Origin: JAAYTD01 sp964472015
Lineage (GTDB): Bacteria > Bacteroidota > Ignavibacteria > Kapaibacteriales > UBA2268
Assembly (NCBI GenBank): GCA_964472015.1
Contig: CAYYIP010000003.1
Coordinates: 1-64,000 of the forward strand
Reading direction: 5' to 3'
Length of the DNA: 64,000 nt
Below the pieces are notes generated by a model, which ran no database searches, was not told where the DNA came from, and saw nothing but the letters and a program-made list of their open reading frames with translations. This document shows, piece after piece, positions 1 to 9,653 of the stretch. The stretch's first letter is position 1; every line of letters begins with the position of its first letter. Made by a program: the position numbers and the translations under genes.

Positions 1-49
1 ATATAATATTGTTTTATCTTATTCTAAAAGCGTTTTATATTTATTTATA

Positions 50-3000
50 TTAAGGTAAAAATTCTTCAGATAGAATAATAGATCTATTTTTACTATACCC
101 CTTTATTTTTTGTATATTTTCTTCTATTCTATTTATATAATTTTCTGGTATCTCTTCTTTTAATGTATTAATAACTGTTTTATCGTCTTTTTTTGTATCT
201 TCTGCAATATTTACAATATTTTTATATATAGACTTAGGTAAAGCATCATTTTCTATTGCGTTATTTAATTTATTTATATAATTTATATTAGAATCATCTG
301 TTTTATTAAATAAAGACTCTAAAGACTTTAATAATCCTTTTATATTTTTCTTTGCTTTAATTCTTATATCATTCTTATTTATTGTTTTTGTAACATTTTT
401 TGCATCAATTGCCTCATAGTTCATTTTTTCATATATATCATAAAAAATATCTGATATATTGTAAGGTTTTTCTTCTTTTGTTGCTTTTAAAATTTTTAAT
501 GCTTCTTGTGGCGTAATTTTTTCTATATTATATTTGTTATTAGTATTTTCAATACCTTTATCAATACTTCCCAATTTAAATATGTTTTGATTATTAATTT
601 TGCTAAATGTTAATACTCCTTCCAATACTTTATTATCTTTATTTCCTACTTTTCCTTTTCTTCCTATTCTTATTAGTTCTGGTAGATCAATAATTTTCTT
701 TTCAAATTCTTTATCTTTTGTTGCCTCATATAATTCATTACGATATTCTGTTTCCCAACTTTGTTCTTCAATATTTTCCGTTTCATTTTTAATATTTTTA
801 TTATAAGATGTTAATATTTCATCTTCCGTGAGTACTTTAGTATCACTTCCAATTATTAATTGTTGCATTAACATTTTTCTTACAGTTATTTCTTTAATTT
901 TTACATTTTCTTCTCCTATTTCAGTCGGGAAGTAATTTTTTATATAAATTTTATTGAACATTTTTTTATTAATACGGTCTATACGTCCTACACGTTGAAC
1001 AACTTTCATAGGATTATAAGGTATATCATAGTTAAAAATAGTTCCTGCTTGATTTAAATTATAACCTTCAGATATAACATCAGTTGCAAGTAGTATTTGA
1101 TATTTATCTTCGTTTTTATTTTCAATTTTTGCATTTGCATCAAAATTATTTAAAAGAATTTTATTGTTATTTTTATTAGCTTCTTTAGAGGTGTACTTAA
1201 ATATTTTATGTTTTTCATTAAAATATTCATCTTTGTTTAATTGTTCATATAGATATTCTATAGTTGCAGCTGCTTCACTAAATACAATAATTTTTCTCAT
1301 ATTTGGTTCAGTTCCGTTTTTGTATTCGTTCTCATATATTTTAATCTCATTTTTTAGTTCCGTTATAAAACTTTTTAATTTTATATCTTCTCCTATTTTC
1401 CCAATTAAATTAATTTTTTTTGCTTTTTTTGCTTCTTCCCAGTCTCCAAACCAATCACAATATATTTGTTTTAATATAGTTATATCCTTTTCTAATAAAT
1501 CATTATAATCATCTTTTAAATATTCAATAGGAATTAATATGAGTCTATTTTCTATAAGTTTTTTAGATACATTTTTCTTTTTTTCACTCTTTTTAATATC
1601 CTCTTCATATTTAAAATCTATTATATTATTTTCTTCTAATAATGTAATATCAGTGTCTTCATTTGATTTAAATAAAATATTTATATCTACTTCCTCTAAA
1701 TTAGGCAAATAACCTTGTTTATAAATAGGAACTTGTTTTGTTTTTTCTATCCATTCTTTTATGTTTTTTGTAGAATCAATCATATAAGATAATGTCGTTT
1801 CAAAAGCAGCAATCGAACTTTCAAAACGTTTTACAAGCAGTCTACGCATCAAATCTGCAATATTCCCTTGTGTATTAATTATTCTATCATCAATGTTATG
1901 TTTTTCTAATATCTTTTCAACTTCTTGTCTCTTATTTTCATTAATATATGATAAAGGTTTATATCTTACTGCGTTATATATACTTATATTGTTAAACTCA
2001 TCTTCAATTTCTTTTAGCTTAATATTTTGTCCTTCATATTTCTTTTTTATAGATTCTAAATCTTCATTAGATAATATTAATTTTTTAAGCGTATTTTCAT
2101 ATAATTCTTCTAAATTTCCTAAATTATATTCTATAATTTGCGGGTCTGGTTTTTCAGGGAATGTTATATTTTGGATATCTAAATCTTGTTTATATTCTTT
2201 TATATTTGTTAAGTCAATTCTTGAACGTCTTATTACAAGTGGTTCAATAATCTTTCTAATTTTTTTTGCTATTTTTTCTAGTTCCTTTTTAATATCTTTT
2301 TCAGAAAATGTTCTATATTCATTTTTTTCTTGTCCTTTGTTATTTCTATCCTTTATTTTATTATAATCTCCTATAAGTTCCATAAATATTTTTCCCAAAT
2401 TTTCTACCGTTTCTAATGTTGAATTATTAGGAATTTGAAATAATTTAAGCATCGAATAAATATCTGATGGGGAATTACTAAACGGCGTTGCAGTAAGTAA
2501 CATAACTTTATTATTTGCACATAACTTGTGTAATAACGCATAACTTTTACTATTTTCATTCCTATATTTATGTGCTTCATCTATTATAATTAATGTTTGT
2601 GTTTTGCTTTTTTTGTTTTGATTAGTATTATAAATTTTGTTGTAATCTTCTATTGCATCTTCTATTTTTCCACTACTATGTATTTTATATCGATTAATCT
2701 TAAAATCATAACAATAATTTTCCCAAGCTTCTATTAGATGTGGTGGTGTAATAATAATTACACTTAGATCCTTATATTTTCTTTGAAGATTATAGGCTAC
2801 AGTTGTAGCTATAATACTTTTACCAAGTCCTACAACATCTGCAATTATAACTCCATTATGTTTATCTATAATATTAATAGATTTTGTTATTGCATCTTTT
2901 TGATATGTAAGATTCATAAAAGATTCACCAGTTATCTCTTGTGGTTGTACAATTTCTTCATCATTATTAAAGTATTCTTTAAGTGCTTTAATGTAAAATA

Positions 3001-3724
3001 AATAAGGTGCGTTGTCTTCATATTCTCTTAAAAAAGTTTTGTTTAATACTTTTGTATTAAATTTTTCAAGAGTTTCATTGTTTAGTAAAGTAAGATTTTC
3101 TGCTTCTTCCCATAACTTATCAAATAAATATTTAGAAAATATATAATCATCTTTGTCAGTTAGTCTAATATTCAATTCGCCCTGTTCTTTTAAGCCGGGA
3201 AGAGTTAAGTTACTAGACCCCGTTATTAAATAACCAGGTGTCTGCCCACAATTAGTATGTGTCTCATTCATTTCAAAAATATACATTTTAGCATGATGCG
3301 GAGATTTTGTTTTTCTAATTTCTATTTTTTCAGACTTAACTTGTTCAAGAAACATACGAAAATTATCTATCTCTATCTTTTTATCAAATTTATCTGATTG
3401 TAAGTAATCAACTAATGACTTATACCATTGATCTTTTTGTTCGTCAATACTAGTGCTTTCATTATTAATATTACTTAACATATCCTTTGTATTCTTAAAA
3501 TACTTTATCATTTGGTGTTCTATATCCATTCCTACAAGAATCTTTAACTTAAAATTTTCTTGCTTAAATTTTTCTTTTAATTCCTCACATAATATATTAT
3601 AACCGGAAAAATAAAAATAACCTACCAAAAAATAAAGGTTTTTAGAATTTAGCATAAAAGCTTTAATGACTTTTTCTAAGGTATTATCATTAGTATTAGT
3701 AATAAACTTTGTATTTGATTGCAT
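50..3724 (-). CDS. PLD-domain SNF2-family helicase, possible defence protein
   Basis: Large two-part enzyme of 1224 residues. The N-terminal ~210 residues resemble a phospholipase D-type nuclease domain, with H-x-K in HHAKMYIFE (~142-150) followed by GSSNLT (~170). Only one HKD-like half-site is visible, so a dimer may be needed for activity. From ~270 on it is an SNF2/RapA-like superfamily 2 helicase: Walker A GLGKS (~300), DEAH (~382), TATPF (~405), a C-terminal lobe with ATDVISEGYNL (~885) and motif VI QRVGRID (~913). Lysine/asparagine-rich sequence closes the protein. PLD-SNF2 combinations are known from prokaryotic defence and DNA-processing proteins (DISARM has related parts on separate genes). 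No partner gene is visible; the window edge lies 49 bp past the stop. Domain calls are firm, the defence role is inference. Confidence 0.85.
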   Translation of the reverse strand: MQSNTKFITNTNDNTLEKVIKAFMLNSKNLYFLVGYFYFSGYNILCEELKEKFKQENFKLKILVGMDIEHQMIKYFKNTKDMLSNINNESTSIDEQKDQWYKSLVDYLQSDKFDKKIEIDNFRMFLEQVKSEKIEIRKTKSPHHAKMYIFEMNETHTNCGQTPGYLITGSSNLTLPGLKEQGELNIRLTDKDDYIFSKYLFDKLWEEAENLTLLNNETLEKFNTKVLNKTFLREYEDNAPYLFYIKALKEYFNNDEEIVQPQEITGESFMNLTYQKDAITKSINIIDKHNGVIIADVVGLGKSIIATTVAYNLQRKYKDLSVIIITPPHLIEAWENYCYDFKINRYKIHSSGKIEDAIEDYNKIYNTNQNKKSKTQTLIIIDEAHKYRNENSKSYALLHKLCANNKVMLLTATPFSNSPSDIYSMLKLFQIPNNSTLETVENLGKIFMELIGDYNKIKDRNNKGQEKNEYRTFSEKDIKKELEKIAKKIRKIIEPLVIRRSRIDLTNIKEYKQDLDIQNITFPEKPDPQIIEYNLGNLEELYENTLKKLILSNEDLESIKKKYEGQNIKLKEIEDEFNNISIYNAVRYKPLSYINENKRQEVEKILEKHNIDDRIINTQGNIADLMRRLLVKRFESSIAAFETTLSYMIDSTKNIKEWIEKTKQVPIYKQGYLPNLEEVDINILFKSNEDTDITLLEENNIIDFKYEEDIKKSEKKKNVSKKLIENRLILIPIEYLKDDYNDLLEKDITILKQIYCDWFGDWEEAKKAKKINLIGKIGEDIKLKSFITELKNEIKIYENEYKNGTEPNMRKIIVFSEAAATIEYLYEQLNKDEYFNEKHKIFKYTSKEANKNNNKILLNNFDANAKIENKNEDKYQILLATDVISEGYNLNQAGTIFNYDIPYNPMKVVQRVGRIDRINKKMFNKIYIKNYFPTEIGEENVKIKEITVRKMLMQQLIIGSDTKVLTEDEILTSYNKNIKNETENIEEQSWETEYRNELYEATKDKEFEKKIIDLPELIRIGRKGKVGNKDNKVLEGVLTFSKINNQNIFKLGSIDKGIENTNNKYNIEKITPQEALKILKATKEEKPYNISDIFYDIYEKMNYEAIDAKNVTKTINKNDIRIKAKKNIKGLLKSLESLFNKTDDSNINYINKLNNAIENDALPKSIYKNIVNIAEDTKKDDKTVINTLKEEIPENYINRIEENIQKIKGYSKNRSIILSEEFLP

Positions 3725-4309
3725 AAGTTTGTTTTCCTATAATTTATTATTTCAATGGTTATTTTGATAGATAATTTACTTTTGTTTTTATATAAATTTT
3801 ATTGGATTGAATTTGTATAGAAATGTTTTTTAAAAATAAGTTTTTTTAAGGTATTTACAAAATATTTTTTCTTTATTTTTATACTTATTTATATATTTTT
3901 TATAATTTTAATTATTTATATTATGAGTTATAAATTTAATAAAAATATTTTAACAAAATTTATGTTATTATTGTCATATATATATATATAATATAATTAT
4001 TAAATGTCTTATGTATATATAAATTATAATGTCATAATTAATATTATTAATTACAATATTATGTAAGATGTATATGCAGTTATTTATAAATAAATATAAT
4101 TTAAATTTAATATATTAGATTAATTATTTATTTTTTTTCTATATTTGTAAATATATTATTTAATATTTTTAATATTTTGATTATATTTTTAAATATATCT
4201 AAATAATTATTAAATATAATTTTTTATTTATTATATACTATAATATAAGTTAAGTAATAATCAAAAAAAGTAATTAACAAATTTTATTAATAAATTTATA
4301 GGTTTTTTT
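3725..4309. other. AT-rich divergent intergenic region
   Basis: No open frame of coding character is seen in these 585 bases between the divergent helicase and secreted-protein genes. The sequence is almost pure A+T with runs of TA (near 3978-3992). It must hold promoters for both flanking genes. One -7-like TATATTTG is visible at 4140-4147. Confidence 0.6.
4140..4147 (+). promoter_or_regulatory. Possible Bacteroidota -7 element (TATATTTG)
   Basis: Matches the Bacteroidota -7 consensus TAnnTTTG, about 160 bases before the start of the secreted FN3-like protein. No convincing -33 TTTG lies at the expected distance, and chance matches are likely in such AT-rich DNA. Confidence 0.25.
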
Positions 4310-7300
4310 ATGTATAATAAGAAATATTTAATAGGTTTTCTTTTGTTTATATGTTGTATCTTTATTTCTTATAATTCTTATTCAACATCTTTAGTTTTGC
4401 CAGAGCCAAATTCTTTTTGTTTACCCAATCCAGTAGTGTTTGAATGGCAAAATAATAATGCCTCAAATGTTGAAGCATATAAATTGGTTGTTAGATATGC
4501 ACCATCATCAGTTAATAGTTTTACATCTTATTTAGAAGAATATTTTGATAATAGTACTTTTACTGCTACCTATTCATTTAGATCTGCTTGTTTATATGAA
4601 TGGAAAATAGTTACTATCTATACGGTTTCTTCTGGTAAGGTTCCTGATACAACAGAAAGTCGTTTATTTACATCTATTTTACCTGAGATTAAATTTAAAT
4701 TATTAACAGAAAGTGGCAATACTTGTGCCGAAGAAACTAATTTAGTTAATAATGTACTCTATGGTGATATTAGATTAAATTGGGATTATGACGACATAGA
4801 TAGTACTGGAATTTTAAAATTAGCAGTATTAGCAAAAGATATGTCAACAAACGAAGTAGATACTACTAATTTTGATTTAAATGATAAAACTGGGATAATA
4901 AATATAAAATGTGATGTTCATTATATTATCGATATTTACATATATTCAGATGTAGATAAAAAATGTATATTTTTATACAAAGATCCTATTGATATAACTC
5001 TATTAGAGAATCCAAATCCACCTGAATATAGTAATTTATCTATACCCTCTGGCGCAAATTGTGTAACACTAAATCCAATATTGAAATGGCGTTCTCTAGA
5101 TTCAACTATAATATCTCCTTATAAATATTTTGTATATATTTATAATTCAGAATTAGAAGGTATAGATACATTAGAAAGTAATACTGATTCAATACAAGTA
5201 TTGTTAAGTGATTATAACACTACTTATTATTGGTCAGTATGTGCTCTAAATAAATTGACAGGATGTATGTCCTTACCATCTGAAACACGTTCATTTACAA
5301 CATTAATATCACCAGTTGATTTATTGATTCCTGCAAATGATGCTATAGGTGCCGAAACAATAAAAGAAAATACAAATAATGTAATTCAATTTACTTGGCA
5401 AGAAACTAATCCTAATATAAAGTTTAATAATTATATAATTCAAATATCAACATCAAAGAATTTTGATGATAATAGTATTGTATTAATAGATACGTTAAAT
5501 GTTTGTAGTTTTGATTTTAATTTGGATTCTACAATGATGAATAAAGAATTATTGTGGCGTGTAAAAACTTTTATAATGGATGAAAATACAAATTATTATT
5601 GTGAATCTAATTGGAGTTCAATACGAATATTAAAAACTCCTTATAACACTCCAACAATAATTTATCCTTCAAGCTCTATTTGTGTAAATAAGCAAGATCC
5701 ATTTAAATGGAATAGTGTTCCAGATGCCCTAGGATATGAAATTTATTTAACAAAAGATTCAACTTTTTTAGATACAAATTTACTAAACAAAATAGTAATT
5801 GATACTAATGTAGACTCTTTATATATTGATGTTGATTTAGAATCTGAAACAGTATATTATTGGAAAATACGAGCTATTGATACACTAAATAATAGTTTAT
5901 TTTCAGATGTAGCAGAATTTAAAACTGCAATACCTTCTCCTACATTAATGTCGCCAGTAAATAATGCAGTTGATGTAAACACACCTGTTTTATTTACTTG
6001 GTCTAATTATGAAGATGTTTCTTATAATTTCCAATTGTCATTAGAAGAAGATTTCGCTACTTTTGTAATGGATACAGTTTTAGTAGATCAGAATACTATT
6101 TTATTAGAATTACCAGCTAATAGTAATACATATTATTGGCGTGTTTCTGTTACAAGAGTTGAGGATGATCTTGTTTGTACAAGTAGTTTTTCAGATGTAT
6201 TTAGTTTTATAGTAATATTAGCATCTCCTGTTTTATTAACTCCTGAAAATATGGATGAAATAGCGGATAATGAAGTAGATTTAACTTGGGAAGAAGTAGA
6301 AAATGCAACAGAGTATGAATTACAATTAACAACAGATCCAACATTTACAACTAATGTAGAAACTATAAATAAGATATTTGATAATCAGTATAATAAACAT
6401 TCTCTATTAGAATTACAAACTTATTATTGGCGAGTTCGCGCTATAAATAAAGATAAAAATGTTAAAAGTGAATGGTCTGATACTTTCTCATTTATAACAG
6501 GTATAAATCGTCCAGGTGTTCCTAAATTATTACGTCCGAATATTCCTAATAAAATTCCAGTATTACCAACATTTGTTTGGAATAAGGCAATTTATGCAAA
6601 ATCGTATGTATTAGAATATGCAACCGATCTGTATTTCAAAGAAAATTTAGTTGTAATAAGAGATATTATGGATACTAATTATACATTAACTGAACCATTA
6701 AATAATTATACTTTATATTATTGGCGTGTACATGCTGTAAACGATTCTGTCGTAGATAATAAAAATTATAAAGTTAATGGAAGTTATAGTGAAGTATGGT
6801 CGTTTAGAACAATAAAAGCAGCGCCAGTTGGTAAAGTAGAATTATATTTACCATTAAATAATACAACTGAATTAATTTGGGATGAAATAGTTCTATCTTG
6901 GAATCCGCTTGATAATGCTGATTATTATAAAGTACAAGTTTCTTTAACACAAGATTTTAGCAGTTTTGCAATTAATGTACCAAAAGTTGAAGATACAGAA
7001 TATTCTACTTTAAGATATCTAGATACAAATAAGAAATTCTATTGGCGAGTATGTGGTGAAAATGAAGCAGGAACTGCAGAATGGTCAGATGTATGGTGCT
7101 TCTCAACATCTAGATTATTGTCTATTTACAATACGGATGTATTTGAAGGTATTAATTTAAGTCCTAATCCTGCAAGTCATAATGTAAATATTGATTTCAC
7201 TGCTTTACGTAATTTAGAAGCTACTATTTCTATTGTAAATACGCAAGGGATAGAAATTAATAGAATAAATGGTTCTTACTTAGAAGGTAATAATACAATA

Positions 7301-7399
7301 AATATTAATGTTACTGAATTTAATAGCGGAACATATATTTGTTATATTATGTCAAAAGGTAAAATTATTGCTACAACTCAATTTGTTGTTATTAAATAA
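4310..7399 (+). CDS. Secreted multi-domain FN3-like protein with T9SS sorting domain
   Basis: A 1029-residue exported protein. It starts with a signal peptide (hydrophobic stretch ~7-22). The body is a chain of roughly 90-110-residue beta-sandwich modules resembling fibronectin type III, each closing on a variant of Y-Y-W-R-V (TYYWSV, VYYWKI, TYYWRV twice, LYYWRV, KFYWRV). At least seven such strands are visible. The last ~80 residues form a typical type A T9SS C-terminal domain: LSPNPAS opening, a central SIVNTQG strand and a final GTYICYIMSKGK strand. Such proteins are exported by Sec, moved across the outer membrane by T9SS and anchored or released. No catalytic motif is seen; adhesion or a structural role is inference. 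Confidence 0.85.
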   Translation: MYNKKYLIGFLLFICCIFISYNSYSTSLVLPEPNSFCLPNPVVFEWQNNNASNVEAYKLVVRYAPSSVNSFTSYLEEYFDNSTFTATYSFRSACLYEWKIVTIYTVSSGKVPDTTESRLFTSILPEIKFKLLTESGNTCAEETNLVNNVLYGDIRLNWDYDDIDSTGILKLAVLAKDMSTNEVDTTNFDLNDKTGIINIKCDVHYIIDIYIYSDVDKKCIFLYKDPIDITLLENPNPPEYSNLSIPSGANCVTLNPILKWRSLDSTIISPYKYFVYIYNSELEGIDTLESNTDSIQVLLSDYNTTYYWSVCALNKLTGCMSLPSETRSFTTLISPVDLLIPANDAIGAETIKENTNNVIQFTWQETNPNIKFNNYIIQISTSKNFDDNSIVLIDTLNVCSFDFNLDSTMMNKELLWRVKTFIMDENTNYYCESNWSSIRILKTPYNTPTIIYPSSSICVNKQDPFKWNSVPDALGYEIYLTKDSTFLDTNLLNKIVIDTNVDSLYIDVDLESETVYYWKIRAIDTLNNSLFSDVAEFKTAIPSPTLMSPVNNAVDVNTPVLFTWSNYEDVSYNFQLSLEEDFATFVMDTVLVDQNTILLELPANSNTYYWRVSVTRVEDDLVCTSSFSDVFSFIVILASPVLLTPENMDEIADNEVDLTWEEVENATEYELQLTTDPTFTTNVETINKIFDNQYNKHSLLELQTYYWRVRAINKDKNVKSEWSDTFSFITGINRPGVPKLLRPNIPNKIPVLPTFVWNKAIYAKSYVLEYATDLYFKENLVVIRDIMDTNYTLTEPLNNYTLYYWRVHAVNDSVVDNKNYKVNGSYSEVWSFRTIKAAPVGKVELYLPLNNTTELIWDEIVLSWNPLDNADYYKVQVSLTQDFSSFAINVPKVEDTEYSTLRYLDTNKKFYWRVCGENEAGTAEWSDVWCFSTSRLLSIYNTDVFEGINLSPNPASHNVNIDFTALRNLEATISIVNTQGIEINRINGSYLEGNNTININVTEFNSGTYICYIMSKGKIIATTQFVVIK

Positions 7400-7483
7400 T
7401 TTCACTGTAAGAATTAATATTATTAGTAAAATTAATAAGTATTATTAAAATATTAAAAAATATTTATTAATTTTGAGCAACAC

Positions 7484-7530
7484 AACAGGTAACTGTAATT
7501 TATTTTTATAGTTACCTGTTTTATATTTTT
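7484..7530 (+). terminator. Rho-independent terminator
   Basis: Perfect 11-bp stem AACAGGTAACT (7484-7494) / AGTTACCTGTT (7510-7520) with a 15-base loop, followed by a T-rich tract. It lies 85 bases after the T9SS cargo gene and separates it from the phosphate block. Confidence 0.8.
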
Positions 7531-7649
7531 ACTAATTTTTATATTATGCTATAAGTGTATTATATATATAAATTATACTGTAATTCTAAATAATAATTTG
7601 TATTGTTTTTTTATTTTTTGAAAAAATATTTTAAAAATATTAAAAAAAA

Positions 7650-7681
7650 TTTGGATTTTAAATAAACTTTGTTTAAGTTTG
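7650..7681 (+). promoter_or_regulatory. Promoter with both Bacteroidota boxes
   Basis: TTTG (7650-7653) and TAAGTTTG (7674-7681) are separated by 20 bp, fitting the Bacteroidota -33 TTTG / -7 TAnnTTTG pattern. Transcription would start near 7688, roughly 540 nt before the most likely porin start codon. The transcript would therefore carry a long leader containing the short frame at 7797 and the 15-bp minisatellite. It probably drives the porin and perhaps the pst genes. Confidence 0.5.
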
Positions 7682-7796
7682 GAATCAAGAAAAGTATCAG
7701 TTTTTGTTTATTTTTCTATTAATGTTAAAAAATAAATTATTAATATGAAAATAAGGATATTAAGCCCTATAATATATTATTATATAAAAAAGGGGT

Positions 7797-7892
7797 GTGA
7801 GAAATGAGAATAGGGAAAGTAAAATTGATAATATTGCAGAAAAAGTTTTTACTTTTGTTTCAAACTCTTACGCGATGGAAATTTCTGCTTAA
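7797..7892 (+). pseudogene. Short coding-like frame, possible gene remnant
   Basis: A 31-codon frame opening at GTG directly after an AAGGGG tract. Its composition looks protein-like (contains IDNIAEKVFTFVSNSYAMEI). After its TAA stop the same frame continues with 15 more coding-like codons to a TAA at 7938-7940. This could be the eroded tail of a lost gene or a small leader peptide. No family is recognised, and the call rests only on composition. Confidence 0.2.
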
Positions 7893-7961
7893 GTTACTAA
7901 TGACAAAAGTAAACACTATGGCATTATTCAAATGTCATAAAAAATCTTGTGTATTTTCATT

Positions 7962-8036
7962 TTTAATCTTTTTTCCTTTAATCTTTTTTCCTTTAATCTT
8001 TTTCTATTTAATCTTTCTTCCTTTAATCTTTTTTTC
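7962..8036 (+). repeat. 15-bp minisatellite, five copies
   Basis: Five tandem units of consensus TTTAATCTTTTTTCC at 7962, 7977, 7992, 8007 and 8022. The first two are identical, the others differ by one to three bases. It is pyrimidine-rich on the plus strand. A further 15-bp direct repeat (AATCCATTTATAAAA) occurs at 8095-8109 and 8137-8151. The array lies in the leader of the porin gene and could vary in copy number. If read as protein in the porin frame it gives a LIFFP-like pentapeptide repeat, which is unlikely to be real. Confidence 0.85.
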
Positions 8037-8226
8037 TAAAAGATTTCAATCTAAATTTAATTTTTATATTCCAACCAATTCTTTTATAATAATCAATCCA
8101 TTTATAAAACCCAATCTCAATCCATTTTTATTAATTAATCCATTTATAAAAAACAACATAATATATATAAAAAATTTATATATGTTAAATAATTTAATTT
8201 TGTTTAAATATTTTAAAGGTAACGTA

Positions 8227-9573
8227 ATGCTTACTATTAAAAATGCCAACATGTTTGTTTATGTTGGCTTTTTTGTTATTTGTGCTTCAATATTTAATTG
8301 TACATCAATTTTAAAAGCACAAGAAGAAGTAGAATTGACTCCATTAGAAAAATTAGAGCAAACTACAGAAAAACTTGAAAGTGCTGTTTCCAAATTGGGA
8401 CAACTAAAGGTTTCAGGTTATATTCAAACTCAGTATCAATATGCTGAAACAGATGCTGATGGTATTAATTTTAAGTTGGCTAATAGAGCTAACGCTTATG
8501 ATAAGAGTGAACTTCAATCTTTCGGACATTTTGGAGTGCGTCGAGGACGTATAAAATTTACTTATCAAAATGGAATTGTTCAAGGTGTTTTTCAACCAGA
8601 CTTTACCGAGAAAGGAATAAGTTTTAAGGATGTTTATTTAAGTATACAAGATCCTTGGTTTGGAACAATGTCTATAAAAAGTGGTATTTTTGATAGACCT
8701 TTTGGTTATGAAATTTCTTACTCATCATCTTCAAGAGAATCTCCAGAACGTTCACGTATCTTTCAAACTTTATTTCCTGATGAACGAGACCTAGGTACAA
8801 TGTTAACTTTACAAGCTCCAAAAACATCTCCATGGAATTTTATAACACTTTCAGGCGGATTATTTGCAGGTAGTGGTATAAAAGCACAATATAAGAATCA
8901 ACTTGATTTTATTGGACATTTATCAGCTAAAAAGAATTTTGATAATCTTGCAATGTCTATAAGTGGTGGTATATCTGCTTACTTAGGAAGTACTATATCC
9001 ACAAATGATTCTCTATATAAGATGCAAAATAATGATTTTGTTATAGATAATATTAATAATAAAGGGAAAAGAAATGAAAGAACATATATAGGTGCTGATA
9101 TTCAATTCAGTATTATGACTGAAACATTGGGATTAACTCAACTCTTTGCAGAGTATATTATTGGTATAAATCCCGGTGAAAAATCGGGCGCTTATGATTT
9201 TAAACTTACAGCTGTTCCAACTAATCCAGTTTATATGCGAAAGATTCAAGGTGGTTATATCCTCTTTACACAAGATTTGTTTACTACACCTTTTACTATT
9301 GTAGCTAAATATGATTGGTATGATCCAAATACTGATATTTCAGGTAATGATATTAATAATAAAGGTGAAATACAAATGAATAATATCGGTTGTGGTCTGA
9401 TTTGGAGAATTAATAATAACTTAAGACTAACAGCTTATTATGATATAGTAAGTAATGAAACAACAGATAAACTAGCTGATGTTAAAGATGATAATGGTGC
9501 TATTAAAACGTATGGATATGAACAAGATAGAAAAGATAATGTGTTTACATTACGTTTACAATATAAATTTTAA
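8227..9573 (+). CDS. Phosphate-selective porin O/P (OprP-like)
   Basis: Outer-membrane beta-barrel of the OprO/OprP family, expected to admit phosphate into the periplasm. The open frame extends upstream to 7804, but the first 141 codons are Phe/Ile-rich repeat translation without a signal peptide. ATG 8227 is preferred because it begins a signal peptide (hydrophobic ~9-22, cut near KAQ) and follows AAAGGT. The mature protein has a short coiled-coil-like segment (LEKLEQTTEKLESAVSKLG), then alternating strands with typical porin O/P phrases (SGYIQTQYQY, RRGRIKFTY, SIKSGIFDRPFGYE) and a terminal aromatic residue (LQYKF). Length from this start is 448 residues, usual for the family. It sits 80 bp before pstS, which supports a phosphate role. 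A TAATTTTG (8195-8202) is a possible closer -7 element. Confidence 0.85.
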   Translation: MLTIKNANMFVYVGFFVICASIFNCTSILKAQEEVELTPLEKLEQTTEKLESAVSKLGQLKVSGYIQTQYQYAETDADGINFKLANRANAYDKSELQSFGHFGVRRGRIKFTYQNGIVQGVFQPDFTEKGISFKDVYLSIQDPWFGTMSIKSGIFDRPFGYEISYSSSSRESPERSRIFQTLFPDERDLGTMLTLQAPKTSPWNFITLSGGLFAGSGIKAQYKNQLDFIGHLSAKKNFDNLAMSISGGISAYLGSTISTNDSLYKMQNNDFVIDNINNKGKRNERTYIGADIQFSIMTETLGLTQLFAEYIIGINPGEKSGAYDFKLTAVPTNPVYMRKIQGGYILFTQDLFTTPFTIVAKYDWYDPNTDISGNDINNKGEIQMNNIGCGLIWRINNNLRLTAYYDIVSNETTDKLADVKDDNGAIKTYGYEQDRKDNVFTLRLQYKF

Positions 9574-9653
9574 TAAAAATAACTTTTAAAATAAAAAAAT
9601 ATAATTCACAAAATAATTAATTAAAAATCAATAAAAATAAAGGAAAAATTAAA

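Noticed and set aside
1893..2366. 157-codon plus-strand frame inside the helicase gene
   Set aside because: Shadow of the strongly supported minus-strand helicase. The translation is Ser/Phe/Ile-rich with no motif.
3725..4309. Very AT-rich gap as a possible replication origin
   Set aside because: No dnaA gene and no cluster of DnaA boxes was seen. Similar AT-rich gaps occur throughout the window.
7804..8226. N-terminal extension of the porin (141 codons)
   Set aside because: It is Phe/Ile-rich translation of a 15-bp minisatellite, with no signal peptide at its start. A proper signal peptide begins at ATG 8227.
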